NCBI GenBank assembly: GCA_029204225.1
Contig: CM055095.1
Span: 71,027,957-71,091,956 of the forward strand
Reading direction: 5' to 3'
DNA: 64,000 nucleotides
Source of the DNA: Diphasiastrum complanatum
Taxonomy: Eukaryota; Streptophyta; Lycopodiopsida; Lycopodiales; Lycopodiaceae
Below the pieces are notes generated by a model. That model saw nothing but the letters and a program-made list of their open reading frames with translations. It was not told the origin of the DNA and made no database searches. The translations under genes and the position numbers were made by a program. Positions within the stretch are counted from its first letter, which is position 1; each line of letters begins with the position of its first letter. Below are positions 31,671 through 44,599 of this stretch, one piece after another.

Positions 31671-32340
31671 TCATAAAATATTGTCTGATCCACGACGATA
31701 CAATTGTCCTGCAATTAATTGATAAAGTTGAGTCTTATGAATCAATTGTCTCTTTTGTACTTTTGTCAAGGAGTCATTCGGTTGTCCTAGCATCAGGTAC
31801 TCAACAATATCTGCTGCCCATTTCGGTACTGCTTCAATATAGAAAAATACAGCATCTGGCAGTTCATCATCCACTTCAGTATTAACTGGTGCAGATTTGA
31901 TTCGTGAAACGTGATCGGCTAGATAATGTTGCTTCACCTTTCGAACCACAATGCGAAAGTCAAATTCAATCAATAAAAATAACCATCTTGCAATACGTCC
32001 AGTATTGCATGTCTTTTTTACCAAGTACAGTAACGGTTGGTGATCTGTATAAAATGCAAAGTGCGTTTCCATGAGATAGTGACAGAATTTCCGAACAGAA
32101 AAAATCATGGCTAAAGCCTCATGTTCTGTTGTTGAATAATTCTTCTCCGGATCCGTAAGCTGTTTGCTTGCAAATTGTATAGGATAATCCTTCTTATAGT
32201 CACTTGGTTGTGTCAAAACTGATCCAATGGCGTAGTTTGAGGCATCCGTATGAACATGAAATTATATCGTCCAATCTGGAGAATGCAGTATTGGTGCTGA
32301 AGTTAATGTTTTTTTTTTAACTTTTCAAAGGCTTCTAACG
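31671..32340 (-). pseudogene. Gypsy-2 RNase H
   Basis: The open frame 32216-31671 contains QFASKQLTDPEKNYSTTEHE (catalytic Glu), ALAMIFSVRKFCHYL, FAFYTDHQPLLYLV (catalytic Asp) and VVRKVKQHYLADHVSR, the standard gypsy RNase H and connection pattern. The upstream part with the first Asp (near 32240) is in a disturbed frame. Confidence 0.9.
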
Positions 32341-33260
32341 CCTCTACTGTCCAAAAGGAACAATAGTCAGTTTGTATATAGGTCGTGCTAAATCCGCAAA
32401 GAAAATAATAAAAATTCGATAGTAGTTTGCATGACCCATAAACACATAAACTCCGCAAATTGTTGTAGGCGGTGGCAATTCCACAATAACCTTGATCTTA
32501 GAATAATCTGTGGCAATACCATGTCTCGATATCACATGTCCAAACACAACTTCGTGGGAAACCTATATCTGACATATTTCTGGATTTAGAGAAATCTAAT
32601 ATTTGCGGAATCTTTCAAATACTTTCTCCAGTCGATCCAGGTGGTCTGTATCTGTACTATGGACTCCCAGGTCATCCAAGTCAATTTCAAGGAATTTTTG
32701 CAAATAATCTTTAAAAGCAAATTGCATTACTCTTTGGAATGAACTTGGTACATTACAGAGTCCAAACGTCATTACTTTGTAAGCATAGGTACCTCATTCT
32801 GTTGCAAAAGCAGTTTTGTGGCGATCTGCAGGTGCAATCTTAACCTAGTTGTAACCACTAAATCCATCCAAGAAACTATAAGATTGTGCTCCAGCAAGGC
32901 AATTTAAATTGCTTTCAATAAAAGGTAACAAAAAGTGATCCTTCCGCGTCACTTTGTTCAATGCTTTGAGATTCACACAAATTCTCAATTTCTCATTCTT
33001 CTTAGGAACAATGACAATCAGTGAAATCCATTCGGTATGCTCGATCTCATAAATGAAATCGGCGTCAATCTCTGAAGTTCTTTCTTTATCAGGTCCGCAA
33101 CATTAAGATTACAACAATAGAACTTTGTATCCTTTGGAACTGCATCAGGTACTAAAGGTATGGTATGTTCAATAACTGACGTTGCAATACCCTTTAGATA
33201 TTGATAAGTCCATGCAAAGCAATCCTGATACTTAATAAGTAACATGCGGAGTGCTTGATA
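32341..33260 (-). pseudogene. Gypsy-2 reverse transcriptase
   Basis: RT begins within the frame that ends at 33018 (FAWTYQYLKGI, HTIPLVPDAVPKDTKF) and continues after a shift with IVIVPKKNEKLRICVN, SFLDGFSGYN and MTFGLCNVPSSFQRVMQ. The catalytic segment follows (EIDLDDLGVH, where Gypsy-3 has EIFLDDLCIH), then GHVISRHGIATDYSKI and FMGHANYYRIF. Several stops (for example after SGYN, and in the TE*GTYAYKV segment) replace Gln or Trp codons. Confidence 0.9.
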
Positions 33261-34196
33261 CTGTTCAGGATTAAGTTGTGATCCAACTTGTATAATCTTT
33301 TTTGGTTCTCCTAGTTCAGCACGATTCATTGGCTGAGTCCTAGTTGGGCAATCGTAAACCTCTTTCGATTCTGGGATGTGTTCTTCAGGTTCACGATGCT
33401 CTTTAGGTAACATGATAACCACATCATCCAGTGTATAACATTTAAAATGTTCGGACATATCATGCTGGACTACATCTGCTTGTTCTTTCTCAAAAGGACT
33501 TGTCTTGGATCTTTGCTTAGCCCTCTTAGCAGGAATTGATCGTGGATGTGATGACTTCTGAGAAGATAAACTCTTCTTCAAAGGTGAAGACTTCCTAGAC
33601 AATGATGTCTTACTAGAATTCTGACTTGTAGAATCATCCTCGACTTTTTCTTTGCCTTTATCCAGGAAGGGTGGCACTTTCTTTGAGTCAATCTTTTGAG
33701 GGAGATTTTTCCATTTCAGTACCGTATTATAATGTTGCTTAGCTTGTTTCTTCGTCATCAATCTTGTGATCCTATCTTCCTTCAATATAACTGCTTTGGA
33801 TGGTTTTATTGTTGGTTCATCAAGTACATTACGCACTCCAAATCTGGTCAGATTCATATGATCTAGAGTCTGCTCATCCGTAAGTTCAGAATTTCCATCA
33901 TAAGTCAAGGCATGGCTCACTAGTATGAGATCATCCTCAATCGGATCTAGTATAGGTTCCGTTGATATCCAGGCTACATTCAGTATATTTAGTGAAAACG
34001 TGATTGGTGTATCCAAAGTTCGATCTAACAAGGAAATCTCACTCAAATCTGATTGATTATCTTGTTGACACATATATCTTGCTATACAATCAATCGTTGC
34101 AAGAGCTTCATTCCAATTGACAGTATCCGTCTTAATGAACTCCCAAATTTTTCTCTGGTCGGTCACAAGTATGATCTGTTGTTGACGAATCGTCAT
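33261..34196 (-). pseudogene. Gypsy-2 protease-RT spacer
   Basis: A mostly open, polar stretch of about 300 codons with LDTPITFSLNILNVAW and LMTKKQAKQHYN, and a Ser/Lys-rich part (SSKTSLSRKSSPLKKSLSS). It is shared with Gypsy-3 (DTPITFGVNMINIAW) and the scrap at 19423. No catalytic motif; it is a long linker between protease and RT that is shared by this lineage. Confidence 0.8.
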
Positions 34197-34908
34197 CTTC
34201 TTTTTGAACTACTGGTTTGATAGTCCAAGTTGCAGAATCAACTTTAACTGCACGTTCACGATTTTCAAAAGTGATTTTTCCGGTACCCCAGTTATGAATT
34301 ACTTGCGCAACTCGTAACCATGAACGTCCCAATAGAACTCGGTAGACATTTGGCACTTCTGGTAAGTCCATCACTACAAAAGTAATGACGAACTATACTC
34401 CCACAATTCTGACAGGTATATCTTCAACCACTCCTCGTGGACGAACTGTCGTTTGATCAGCTAGCTTAATAGCAAAAGTAGCAGGCTTGATCTTTGTAAG
34501 GCCCCATTTCGCACATAGCTTTGTAGAAATCAGGTTAAGTCCTGAACTGCCATCTATCACAATTGCTTCTTTAGGAAATTGTCTATGCTGTATTGGCATA
34601 GTGATATTCTTTTGTTCACTTTCCCAAGTGGCTCCAACATGGAGCACTTCATTAGATTCTTCAAATCCAGCACAAAAAAGTGGCTCCTGATGGACTTCTG
34701 GTTTTTTTTGAGCTAACTTTTGCGCTAAGACTTCTTTTGCTTTTGGCACCAACTTCAGGAACTCTCCCAATGAAATATCGATCTTGCTAGACAAAATGTT
34801 CATGAGCAGTTCTGTTTGCAGTGCTTCCAGTTCAGTCATCTTGAAGGGTTCTTCATGATGATGTAGTTGATCATTCATATCCGTACGTAGATTTCTTGGA
34901 TGCTGCAA
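34132..34908 (-). pseudogene. Gypsy-2 retropepsin-like protease
   Basis: KEAIVIDGSSGLNLIS at about 34575-34530 carries the aspartic-protease motif in the D-G-S/G-S-G form typical of plant gypsy elements. RVLLGRSWLR marks the C-terminal end of the fold near 34350. One TAG at about 34393 replaces a Gln (Gypsy-3 has GMQFVITF). The ORF start at 34908 has HHHEEPFKMTELEALQTELL, found again in Gypsy-3 (HHHEPPFHMVKPEELHTERL). Confidence 0.88.
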
Positions 34909-36566
34909 TGGTGAAGAATGAACTTCAGTTGTTGCTTTAGCAACTTCAAGCTCCTCCTCTTCTTACAGATGTTTGATCCACTGCCTCATATTCTGATATC
35001 TTCATTTTTCTGCATTAAGATTTGGATAGACTCCCGATGCTGTTGATGTATCATTCAATGGTATAAAATTAGCAGGTACTAGATCCACTACTGGTTCTTT
35101 CTGCTTCTGTGCTCTGGTGACCACCATCAAAGGTGCACTTGATTTAATCTGAGCTACTGGTCTTTGCTTGATTATTATCAAATTTATAAGAGTTGTAGCT
35201 GGTGGTGGCTTTGATCTTGCTGCACAGTCTTTATAGCAATGCCCATAACCACAGTCACGACAGAATGGTACAAATTTCTCTTTATTTGGACATTCTGCAA
35301 CTCTGTGATTTTCTTCACATGCAAAGAATCCAAGTGGTGCTCTGGTCCAATTTCTAGAGGCTTGTTGTTAAGCGACCCCATAAATAGCATACTGTTCCGA
35401 TGATCCACCTGAAGATCCACCTTTTTGATCAGTACCATAGTTCCATTGCTCAACACTTCTGTAAGGTTCTGGTTCCATCAAATTGGCAGGAGGAGCAGAG
35501 TGCTTTGGTGGGGCAGGTAAAGCTAAACGTTCCGGGTATCCAAGAGCAGATTGTCGAGGTCTAGCTACTAGATTTCCTCCATACTATGGTTCTCGATATC
35601 CCATTTGGGCATACCGTTGCTGAATTATCCGAGGGTTGAAGTTGCAAAAAGCAGTCTCAAGGTCAGGTGAATTACACAGATGGCAAACACTGATTTCCAT
35701 TCATTTTTTCAATTGAGGACACTCGTTCATTGTGTGATTTTCTGTACAAATAGAATACCTGACCTTTTTTTGGTAGGAAAAGTCTTCGCAAACTTCTCAA
35801 GTTCCTTGTTCACTTGTCCGTGGAAATTTTCCAATGCTTTGATCTTCTCATCAAATTGCGATTGCAACTTTTTCATCTATTTTTGCTGGTTCTTCCCAAG
35901 TTTCTCGAACTCATTGAGCATCATTTATGCAGTAGCGTTGGCATTTGTTGATGCAATAGTGGTGGATGTCATAGTAGTCTGTCCTACTGTATAAGGCAAC
36001 ATACTGATATTCGGCTCATCATTTGAATCTTCATCGTCCTTCCAAATTGCATCGTCCATAACATTTTGCAAGAGTGTATACTCATTATGGCATTTTAGCT
36101 CACGTCTGATCCGTTTAGGTAGACCTGACAAAATCCACATAATCCTGGCATTTTCGTTAATCAGCTCAGGTTCGCATTCAGATCTGAGGCGTTTCACCTG
36201 TTCAATGTAATCTCGAACCATTTCCCGCTTTCCCATTTTAATTTTACTTAAAAGTAGAAAAGGGTCTTCCATAAACTTCCGCGGTTTGAACCGTGTGATA
36301 AGGGCTCGTTAAACAACCTCCCAATCTGTACGCCCAATTTCATCTTGATTATAGTACCAATCTTGTGCTGCGCCAGTTAAGGCCATAGGAAACAGCTTAA
36401 GTTTATCTTGAGAAAAATTTTTGCCATAGACTTCACAAGATTCAGCATATATCTGAAGAAATCTAACTGGATCTGTTAATCCATTATATTTGTGTAGATC
36501 CAAACAGGGTGCTCTTCTAACAATGATTGGATTGACTTCTTGTGGAGCACCTCCAGGGGCAGCCAT
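34909..36566 (-). pseudogene. Gypsy-2 gag with zinc knuckles
   Basis: It starts at ATG 36566 (MAAPGGAPQEVNPIIVRRAP). The core has LHKYNGLTDPVRFLQIYAES, KLFPMALTGAAQDWYYNQDE (stop near 36310), PFLLLSKIKMGKREMVRDYI and LINENARIMWILSGLPKRIR. The far part (about 35320-35200) shows an incomplete knuckle (ACEENHRVAEC) and CRDCGYGHCYKDC. Multiple stops between 35920 and 35480. Confidence 0.88.
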
Positions 36567-37756
36567 CTTTACAAATTTAGATCAAGTAGACAATGAGATT
36601 CGATCTAGATTTTTCAATCAAAAAACTATCTCAGATTAGATTTGCTAGATCTATTCCTCTTTTCAAAATATTTGATTCTATATCATGAAAAATATTTTGA
36701 AATTCGATCAATCGGTACTTTCCAAAAATGATAAATCTTTCAAAATCCAAATCAGAATATGTCAGATTTGATCCAAATTTTGACAGAGACTTGATATGGA
36801 AAATCAAAAACTAAAAATAGGACTAGCGAAGGTTCACTAGGCGAAGGTTGGCTCGGCGAAGGTTCAACAATGCTATTTTGAAAAAAAAAACTCTCTGAAC
36901 AATTTTTCTGACAATCAACCTTCGCCGACCTCTCAGATGGAAGATCTAACACAAATAAAATTATGGAAAACCGGACGAAGGTTTCTAACACAAGAAAATA
37001 CAGTTTCTGTAGTTTGACGAGGGTAAAATTCAAGATTTTTTGTGATCTGATCAAGAAAAATCTTCGCCAAACTAAAAAATAGTATTTTACTATAAATAGA
37101 ATGTTTTGGAAACTCGGCAAAGGTTCTGGCGAAGGATCAAGAGTAATACTGGTATTTTTGCAAAAAAGTGATTTTTTTTGGCAAAAATATGGCAATATGA
37201 CAACTGATCCTCTAAAATCTTTCTATTTTTGGTATTATTCTTTGCCGACCTGGCAGTAGATAGATCTGAATCACACCTATGCATAGTGAATCAGGCGAAG
37301 GTTCTTTTTGGTGATTTTTTGGTGTTTATTTTGCGATTTTTTAGATGTTTCTGGAAATCTGCTAGGAATTAATCTCCGCCCTTCAAACTTAAGGTTCTGT
37401 GAACAAAACCGAAGGTGTCTGCAACTCGGCAAAGGTTTCCTAAAAGAGAATAAAAAGTTATCAGCTTTGATGACGCTTTTTGTCTCCTTTTGACCAAAAT
37501 CTGGCAGATTTGATCGATTTTTGTTATTTTTTATGATATCTCAAATCCAAATGGATCTTAAGATTGGTGATCTGAATAGTTTTCCCTGGTTGATAATCAG
37601 ATTAGATTTCAAACAAGCAAATCCACTCAAATAAAAAAAAATCAATCCCAAACTAACCCTAAAATGTAGTTCTAACACTATTTATGCCACGACAAGATGC
37701 CTAATGCAAGCTAACCATCCAACAATCATGCTGCAAACTGAAAAATTGGCGTAGCT
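36567..37756 (-). repeat. Gypsy-2 leader with an array of CCTTCGCC/GGCGAAGG inverted repeats
   Basis: About twelve copies between 36826 and 37440. AACCTTCG at 36917-36924 pairs with CGAAGGTT at 36976-36983 (8 bp, 51-nt loop). CTTCGCCA at 37062-37069 pairs with TGGCGAAG at 37127-37134. TTTGCCGACCTGGCAG near 37241 is followed by GGCGAAGGTTC near 37294. No coding frame of note. It lies between the PBS and gag, where packaging and dimerisation signals of retroelements sit. Confidence 0.8.
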
Positions 37757-37773
37757 CCCCGGCAACGGCGCCA
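37757..37773 (-). promoter_or_regulatory. Gypsy-2 primer binding site (tRNA-Asp type)
   Basis: TGGCGCCGTTGCCGGGG on the minus strand, 4 nt after the LTR end. It matches the 3' end of plant tRNA-Asp (with CCA) as I know it. Confidence 0.9.
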
Positions 37774-37777
37774 AGAG

Positions 37778-38594
<817 letters not shown>

Positions 38595-38689
38595 CGTAGG
38601 GTGCCAAATCCTTCTCACTTATTAACTAAGGTTAGGGTTGCCTTGGGATCCGCAAACCCTCCAAGACACACGTGTGAACTTGCTAAAAA

Positions 38690-39671
38690 TTTTGTCAACA
38701 ACAACACACATGCTATCGAAGGTGAAGGAATTGCAAGATTAACCTTCTTGAATGACCAATTCAAATTTTTATCTAAAGTCCTTTATGTACCTAAGTTTTC
38801 TACAAATCTGCTATCTGTTAGTAGAATTGTTGATTTAGGACATAAAGTAGAATTTGAATATGATCAGTGTAGAGTTGTTGACAGGACAAACAAGATTCTT
38901 GTACTCAAAAAGAGACATGGATACTTGTACAGACTGAGTCACTATTATTTTGGTACAAGTCAAGCTTTGAATACTTCTGTTCACATCAATGAAGGACTTT
39001 GGCATTATAGACTTGGCCATTTGAACTATACATATGTTTTGAGCATCTCTAAAGTTGACCTTGACTATCCAAATAGGAAAGTCGAACTCCTTGTATGCCA
39101 AGATTGCATTATTGGAAAGCAAGCTAAGAACCCATTTAGATTAAGTCAATAGCATGTAGCTAAAGATCTATTAGACATTGTGTATACAAACACATGTGGC
39201 CCAATGCAAACTTTGTCATTAAAAAGTGCTAGATTTTTCATTACCTTTATTCATGAATATTCTAGAAGAATAGCCATGTATTCTATTAAGCATAAATCAG
39301 AGGCGTTCAACCTGTTCAAAACATTCGAGGAGTGAGCTAAGAAAAAAATTGATAAATGAATGAAAGTGTTGAGATCCGACAACAAAGGAGAGTATATCGG
39401 AATTGAAGTCAAGGAGTATTGCCTCAGCCAAGGCATCATCACTCCTTATTCATCTCAGTCCAATGAGCTTGCTGCGAGGAAAAACCATGTCTTAGCTATT
39501 AAGTGCATGCTTGCTCATGTATCACTACCTAAGCACTTTTGGGATGAAGCTGTTTCCACTGCAGCCTACATCTAGAACAAATATTCGACTAAGAGCCTCT
39601 CAGGTAAAACACCTCACAAAGTTTGGATAGGACCCAAACCATCAGTGAAGAATCTCAAAGTGTTTGGATGA
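38690..39671 (+). pseudogene. Copia-C protease end and integrase
   Basis: HAIEGEGIARL, SKVLYVPKFSTNLLSVSRIV and VLKKRHGYLYRLSHYYFG precede the integrase zinc segment (GLWHYRLGHLNYTY, CQDCIIGKQ), intact to 39152. After stops near 39150 (TAG), 39335 (TGA) and 39358 (TGA) come ITFIHEYSRR, LRSDNKGEYIG, YCLSQGIITPYSSQSN, FWDEAVSTAAYI (TAG for Gln) and KTPHKVWIGPKPSVKNLKVF. Confidence 0.9.
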
Positions 39672-39920
39672 TAGACCTTTGGGGAGGGGTGTATGAACTT
39701 TTTCCTTTTTGCATGGGATTTTTCGGAAATAACAATTCTTGGAAATTTTTATGGCTATGCTTGTTACGTGCCGGATGTTCAAGGCATTTCAAGGTTTTAG
39801 ACATGGAGTAACTTTAAGTTGGTTAAAGGGGAATTCTTTTGATTTCTTAAAATCAACTCGGTAAATTTAAGCTACTAGCACACAGTTACAGAAATTTGAT
39901 TTCTCGGTGCTCAGTTGTCA
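39672..39920. other. Left part of the gypsy insert in Copia-C, non-coding
   Basis: T-rich sequence without frames. It resembles an untranslated or LTR region of the inserted gypsy but has no partner in the window. Confidence 0.35.
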
Positions 39921-40722
39921 ATTTAAGAAAACCTTGTAATGATGTAACTTTTGATAGTTACATGGACTTTGTTTCTTAAATCGGTAGATACACATAAGCT
40001 CAGATTTATGTACCAACGAGCCTTACGACCCCTAAGGTCCAGGACATCATAGATAGACTTAAGAGATTTGTGATCAATTATAATCACGAATTTAGATTCG
40101 TACAAATAATGTCTCCAGATCTTTAATGCATGTATGACAACAAAACGTTCCTTCTCATAAGTAGAATATCTACTTTGAGCTAGGTCCAACTTCTTGCTTT
40201 TGAAAGCCACTGGTCTACCATCCTGGTAAAGGATTGCACCCACCGCATAGTCACTGGCATTCATTTCCACTAGGAAATGTTTGCTAGGGTCCACTATGTG
40301 TAAGATAGGGGCTGTAGACACAAACACTTTCAAAGTCTCAAAGCTTTCATTTAATTCATCTATACAAACAATAGGTGGATTGATTTTTGAATGCCTTCTA
40401 GCTTTTTCCTTATTGCCCTTTTAGTTTTACTTTTGGCTTTCTTCACTTCTTTAAGAAGGTTCGTTAAAGGTAATGCAACTAAGACATAGTCTTTAATAAA
40501 CTTAGGGAAAAAACTTGGGAAGCCTAGAAAAGATTTTACTTCCCTTATGGTTTTCAAGATAGGCCAATCATGAACTTTCTGGACCTTATCATGATCAATC
40601 TCAAGACCTCTATTGAAAATGATATGTCCCAAGTACTTGAGTTTTGTTTGAAAAAACTCACACTTAGACTCCTTTTTGTAGATCGATTTTGATTCGAATG
40701 CTGCTGACTCAAATATCTATAG
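39921..40722 (-). pseudogene. Gypsy RT/RNase H fragment inside Copia-C (copy 2 of the chimera)
   Basis: Minus strand: GHIIFNRGLEIDHDKVQKVH, VKSFLGFPSFFPKFI and ALPLTNLLKEVKKAK; then, after a shift near 40360, APILHIVDPSKHFLVEMNAS, AVGAILYQDGRPVAFKSKKL, DLAQSRYSTYEKERF and YESKFVIIIDHKSLK. It is the longer copy of 23486-23992 and overlaps in content with 3036-3330. Confidence 0.9.
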
Positions 40723-41625
40723 CAAACGTGATGGTCCAAACTACATTATTATTGCACTTTATGTAGATGATTGTCTATTTTTAAGTAATTCTACCTCTTT
40801 GTTAAAAATTACTAAGGCGATCTTTCTAAATAATTCGACATGACAGATCTACGACGAGCTCATTATTTACTTGCCAATGGCACTTAGATCTTACATGATT
40901 GAACCAAGAAGACATCCTTTCTAAGCTAACAAAGGTATTTACAAAATATTTCAGAAAAATTAGGCATGCTCGAATCAAAGCCAATTGATCCGCCAATGGA
41001 TACAGGACCAAAACTTAATAAAAATATGTGTCCTTTGACACGTTGAGATTTTTTACATGAAAAACTATTCATACCACTCACTTATCGGCTCATTGATGTA
41101 TGCAATGGTGTGCACCAGACCCAATCTAGGATATAAAGTCAGCACACTTTTTCAATTCATGTCGAATCCATGATTCTAACATTGGAAAGCACTCAAAAGA
41201 GTGATGAAATACATTCAAGCGACAAAGAACCAAGCTCTTTGTTATTCTAATTTTTCCTTAGCTTTATATTTATTTGGCTATTCTATTGAAAATGAATGTG
41301 TAGCAGCAACACAAGCAACCAAAGAAGCCATCTGGCTAAGGCTTCTTCTACAAGATTTGAACTTTAGAAAAATCAACCCAACTACCATCTATTCCAACAA
41401 CATCAATTGCATACAACTTACTCTCAATCCTAGATTTCATTCTAGGACTAAACACATAGAAATTAAATTTCATTTTGTTTGAGAGAAAGTACATTTAAAG
41501 CATGTAGAACCGATTTTTTATAATTGCATGGTAGCTGATATCTTTACCAAGGCTTTTCCCAAGGATAATCATTTTATATTTAAGAAAATACTAAATTTGA
41601 AGATTATTTAAATGTTTGAAGTCAA
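40723..41625 (+). pseudogene. Copia-C reverse transcriptase end and RNase H
   Basis: NIYSKRDGPNYIIIALYVDD (YVDD near 40760) starts at the junction. Later come HSLIGSLMYAMVCTRPN, HWKALKRVMKYIQATKNQAL, then, after a deletion of the segment with the first RNase H Asp, CVAATQATKEAIWLRLLLQD, NPRFHSRTKHIEIKFHFV and CMVADIFTKAFPKDN. Many stops. Confidence 0.88.
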
Positions 41626-41637
41626 ATTAAGGGGGAG
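41626..41637 (+). promoter_or_regulatory. Copia-C polypurine tract
   Basis: ATTAAGGGGGAG directly before the LTR start. Confidence 0.88.
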
Positions 41638-42250
41638 TATTGAAATTTCAATTTTACTTCCACCATTCGATCCAATTGTCACTATATCTAGTACCAGCTA
41701 TCTCTTTCAAGTGTCCACAATAGAGTCCTACACCTGGTTATTTACTCATAAATTTGCCACAACCTGAAGAAATACACACAAGTTCTTGAGAGGCTCACGA
41801 ACTATCAACTGTCACCAAACTATTGGGCACAGTCCACCATCCCTGATATTTGAATCATCGGAGTCACCAGGAACTATCGATAGGATTCTTACTTTGATCT
41901 ATCAGTGACAGTTCAGGACCCAAGGACCACCATTACTACTATCGGGACTTCGCACTTGCCTTACTATACGATCAACCCAAAGGGTAATGTGTAATAGAGT
42001 GACTATGATGTGTACATATACATAGTTAGATGATCATTCTAAGAGAATGAAATGATCAGATACCAACCTATCTGATCAAAAGCATTGCACCAATGATACT
42101 CTTGTTCTTGTAGCCTAGTCACTATCGTTCAATTCTAAATTAATTTTTTTAGGCTTGTACCCTAATAAGTAAATTTCTTTACAACAATCCTATGTAGATT
42201 TGTGCTTCTTTATTATACTCTATGTTCTTCAACTCGGTGTATAATGTGTG
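41638..42250 (+). repeat. Copia-C 3' LTR (right end uncertain)
   Basis: It starts TATTGAAATTTC, probably a mutated TGTTGAAATTTC, right after the polypurine tract. No coding frame. No second copy, so the right end is only estimated. Confidence 0.6.
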
Positions 42251-42439
42251 AATGGTTATTGTTGTTTCTACTTTCTAATTGTGGATTGAATGCTTGTTAT
42301 CTCTTTGTGTGTCTCAGCAACTGAGTCGAAAGAGCAGAATCATGGCTATCCTTAATGCCTTCAAATTCTATATCTTTGGTTTTCTTAGACACGTACTGAC
42401 TCCAATCATATTGATTGTTTCTAGTCCTATACGCTTTAC

Positions 42440-43810
42440 AGTACAAGAAAGTATGTTTACCGCGGTGACAACAACACACATGCTATCAAAGGGAAGGAAT
42501 TGCAAGATTAACCTCCTTGAATGACCAATTCAAATTTTTATCTAAAGTCCTTTATGTACCTAATCTGTCTACAAATCTGCTACCTATTAGTAGAAGTTTT
42601 GATTTAGGACATAAAGTAGAATTCGAATCTGATCAGTGTAGAGTTGTTGATAGGACAAACAAGATTCTTGTACTCGAAAAGAGACATGGATACTTGTACA
42701 GACTAAGTCACTATTATTTTGGTGGCTTGAAGCAATTTGCCAGAGGCTGGTTTCAGAGGAATTAGCACCTTCTACATCCAACTTGGTTACAAACAAAGCA
42801 CTACCAATTCTAATGTCTACTTCAAGTTAGTGCGTCATGATTTTATCATTGTCACCTTGCATGTTGACAACACACCGCTTTTCAGCGATAGTGTCAACAT
42901 GATAAAAGATGTTGTCCTCAAAATTTGACATGACAGATCTGGACAAAGCTCACTATTATCTAGGAATTCAAATCCACAATTATATAGAGAGAAGGCGGAT
43001 CTATATCACTCAACAGAGGTATATTCATAATACACTCATCAAATACAACCTGATGAATTGCAAAATAGCTCACTCACCAATGGACCCAGCCTTGCAATTT
43101 TCAAAGGACCAATGTCCTCAGACCCAACAAAAGAAGGAGAAAATGAGAGATCTCTCATCTATGCAATGGTCTTTACTAGACCTGACATCTCTTTTGCAGT
43201 AAGCTCTCTATGCCAATTTATGGCTTATCTTGGTATGATCCATTGGAAGGCTCTCATCAGAGTCATGAGATACATTCAAGCTACAAAGAATCAATGCATT
43301 TGTTATGGACAAGTCAACAATGACAAGCTCAAACTACTCAGTGGATATGCAGATGCAAGCTGGGCGGGAGATGCAGATACTCGTAAATCTACATCTAAAT
43401 TTGCATTCTTTCTCAAAGGTGGTCCTATCTTATGGAATAGTCATAAGCAAACCTCTATCGCTATTTCTTCTATAGAGTCAAAGTATATCAATGTTTCTCA
43501 AGCTACCAAAGAAGTAGTATGGTTGATATATTTTACATCAAACATTTGTCTGAAGCACTATGCTTTGATAATTGTATTACGTGATAATCAAAGTGCCATT
43601 GGCTTATCAGCCAACCCTAGATTTCATTCTAGGACTAAGCACATTCAAATTAAGTATCATTATGCCAAGAGTAAAATTCTCAACAAAGAGATAAGCTTAG
43701 AGTACTGCCAAATGAAAAACATGATAGCAGATGTATTCACCAAGGCATTGAGCATCATTGGTCAAATCTCCCTATGTCTTTGGCCTCCCCCTTCTTGGCA
43801 GATCATATGA
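42440..43810 (+). mobile_element. Copia-D: deleted Ty1/copia fragment
   Basis: It starts at the same point of the protease-integrase segment as Copia-C (shared ACAACAACACACATGCTATC at about 42467 and 38698) and jumps directly from LYRLSHYYFGG into RT (GYKQSTTNSNVYFKLV). The whole integrase and the RT fingers are missing. RT has HVDNTP where YVDDM is expected, so the catalytic pair is lost. RNase H is complete. Truncated near 43760 before any polypurine tract. Confidence 0.85.
43058..43810 (+). pseudogene. Copia-D RNase H (long open frame)
   Basis: A 250-codon frame: SLIYAMVFTRPDISFAVSSL, HWKALIRVMRYIQATKNQC, SGYADASWAGDADTRKSTSK (first Asp), SSIESKYINVSQATKE (Glu), LRDNQSAIGLSANPRF (Asp), KHIQIKYHYAKSKIL and MIADVFTKALSI. 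The frame then runs into unrelated sequence to a stop at 43810. It is the best preserved RNase H in the window, but the N-terminal frame is out of phase with the RT part. Confidence 0.88.
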
Positions 43811-43859
43811 TTGAATGTAGGTCTGGTGTATAGTACTCAGATTGTGGGAGGCCGTACTT

Positions 43860-44200
43860 TCACACGTGTGAAGCCTTCTTCAAGGATTTGGGCCATTTAG
43901 TGAGGTTCAAGCATAGATTTTTGATGGATTTTGATGGTTCAACTTGTGCTAATCTTATGAAATCATAATCTATTGTTTCCCTCATCATTTCAAGTGTTTT
44001 AGGATCCTTATTTGCTCTAATTTTTATAGAAAGCTCCCCCAAAGAGAATTGCTCTCCTCCTAGATCTCATTTGAATAGCTTCATACGTAACTACTGCAGA
44101 TCTTGTCGTAAAACGTGGGGATGACTAGCAGCAGAAGCTCGAAGCTTTGAGCGTAGCTGTGTAGGATCAGAAATGCAACAATTAGCAGCATAAATATTCA
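43860..44200 (-). pseudogene. Unknown coding remnant
   Basis: A minus-strand frame from about 44160 with two stops contains SLGELSIKIRANKDPKTLEM and RETIDYDFIRLAQVEPSKSI. The composition looks like a real protein rather than chance, but I recognise no family. Flanked on the left by a CACACGTGTG palindrome at 43861. Confidence 0.3.
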
Positions 44201-44599
44201 AGATGAATCATTCATACAAAGTGCGCAAATGAACAATTAAGTAGTGAGACAAAAATACACTCTGATTAATATCAACAACGAGTACAATGCTTGAAGTGAT
44301 AACTTCAGCTTGATTATTGAGCATGATTATGTTGGCTATAGATAACTCTGATAATATTGAAATATCTTACTTAGCTTGATTCAGCTAGTAATATATATTT
44401 ACAAGTGTCTTCAAAAATATCTTACAAGCATTGAATGCTATTTACCCCAGCCTTTGTATATGTACAAAGTAGGTAACCGCCCTTGAGATATTTAGCTGTG
44501 GTTTTAGGATTGATGATAAGTTGGCGACGTCGGTCTGCCACTATTGCAAAAATCCAAAAAACTCGAAAGTGTCTGTGAACAGGGAAGCTATGCAAATCT
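44201..44599. other. Spacer, no gene seen
   Basis: AT-rich sequence without frames or recognisable repeats. Confidence 0.4.

Larger units (their letters stand above)
38640..41637 (+). mobile_element. Copia-C: Ty1/copia element with a gypsy insert in pol
   Basis: It begins abruptly in the protease-integrase segment at about 38690 and runs through integrase to 39671. A gypsy-derived minus-strand block (39672-40722) interrupts it. It resumes with RT from the YVDD region and RNase H, ending in a polypurine tract ATTAAGGGGGAG at 41626-41637. Its left end abuts the Gypsy-2 LTR with a G-box palindrome at 38667. Confidence 0.88.
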
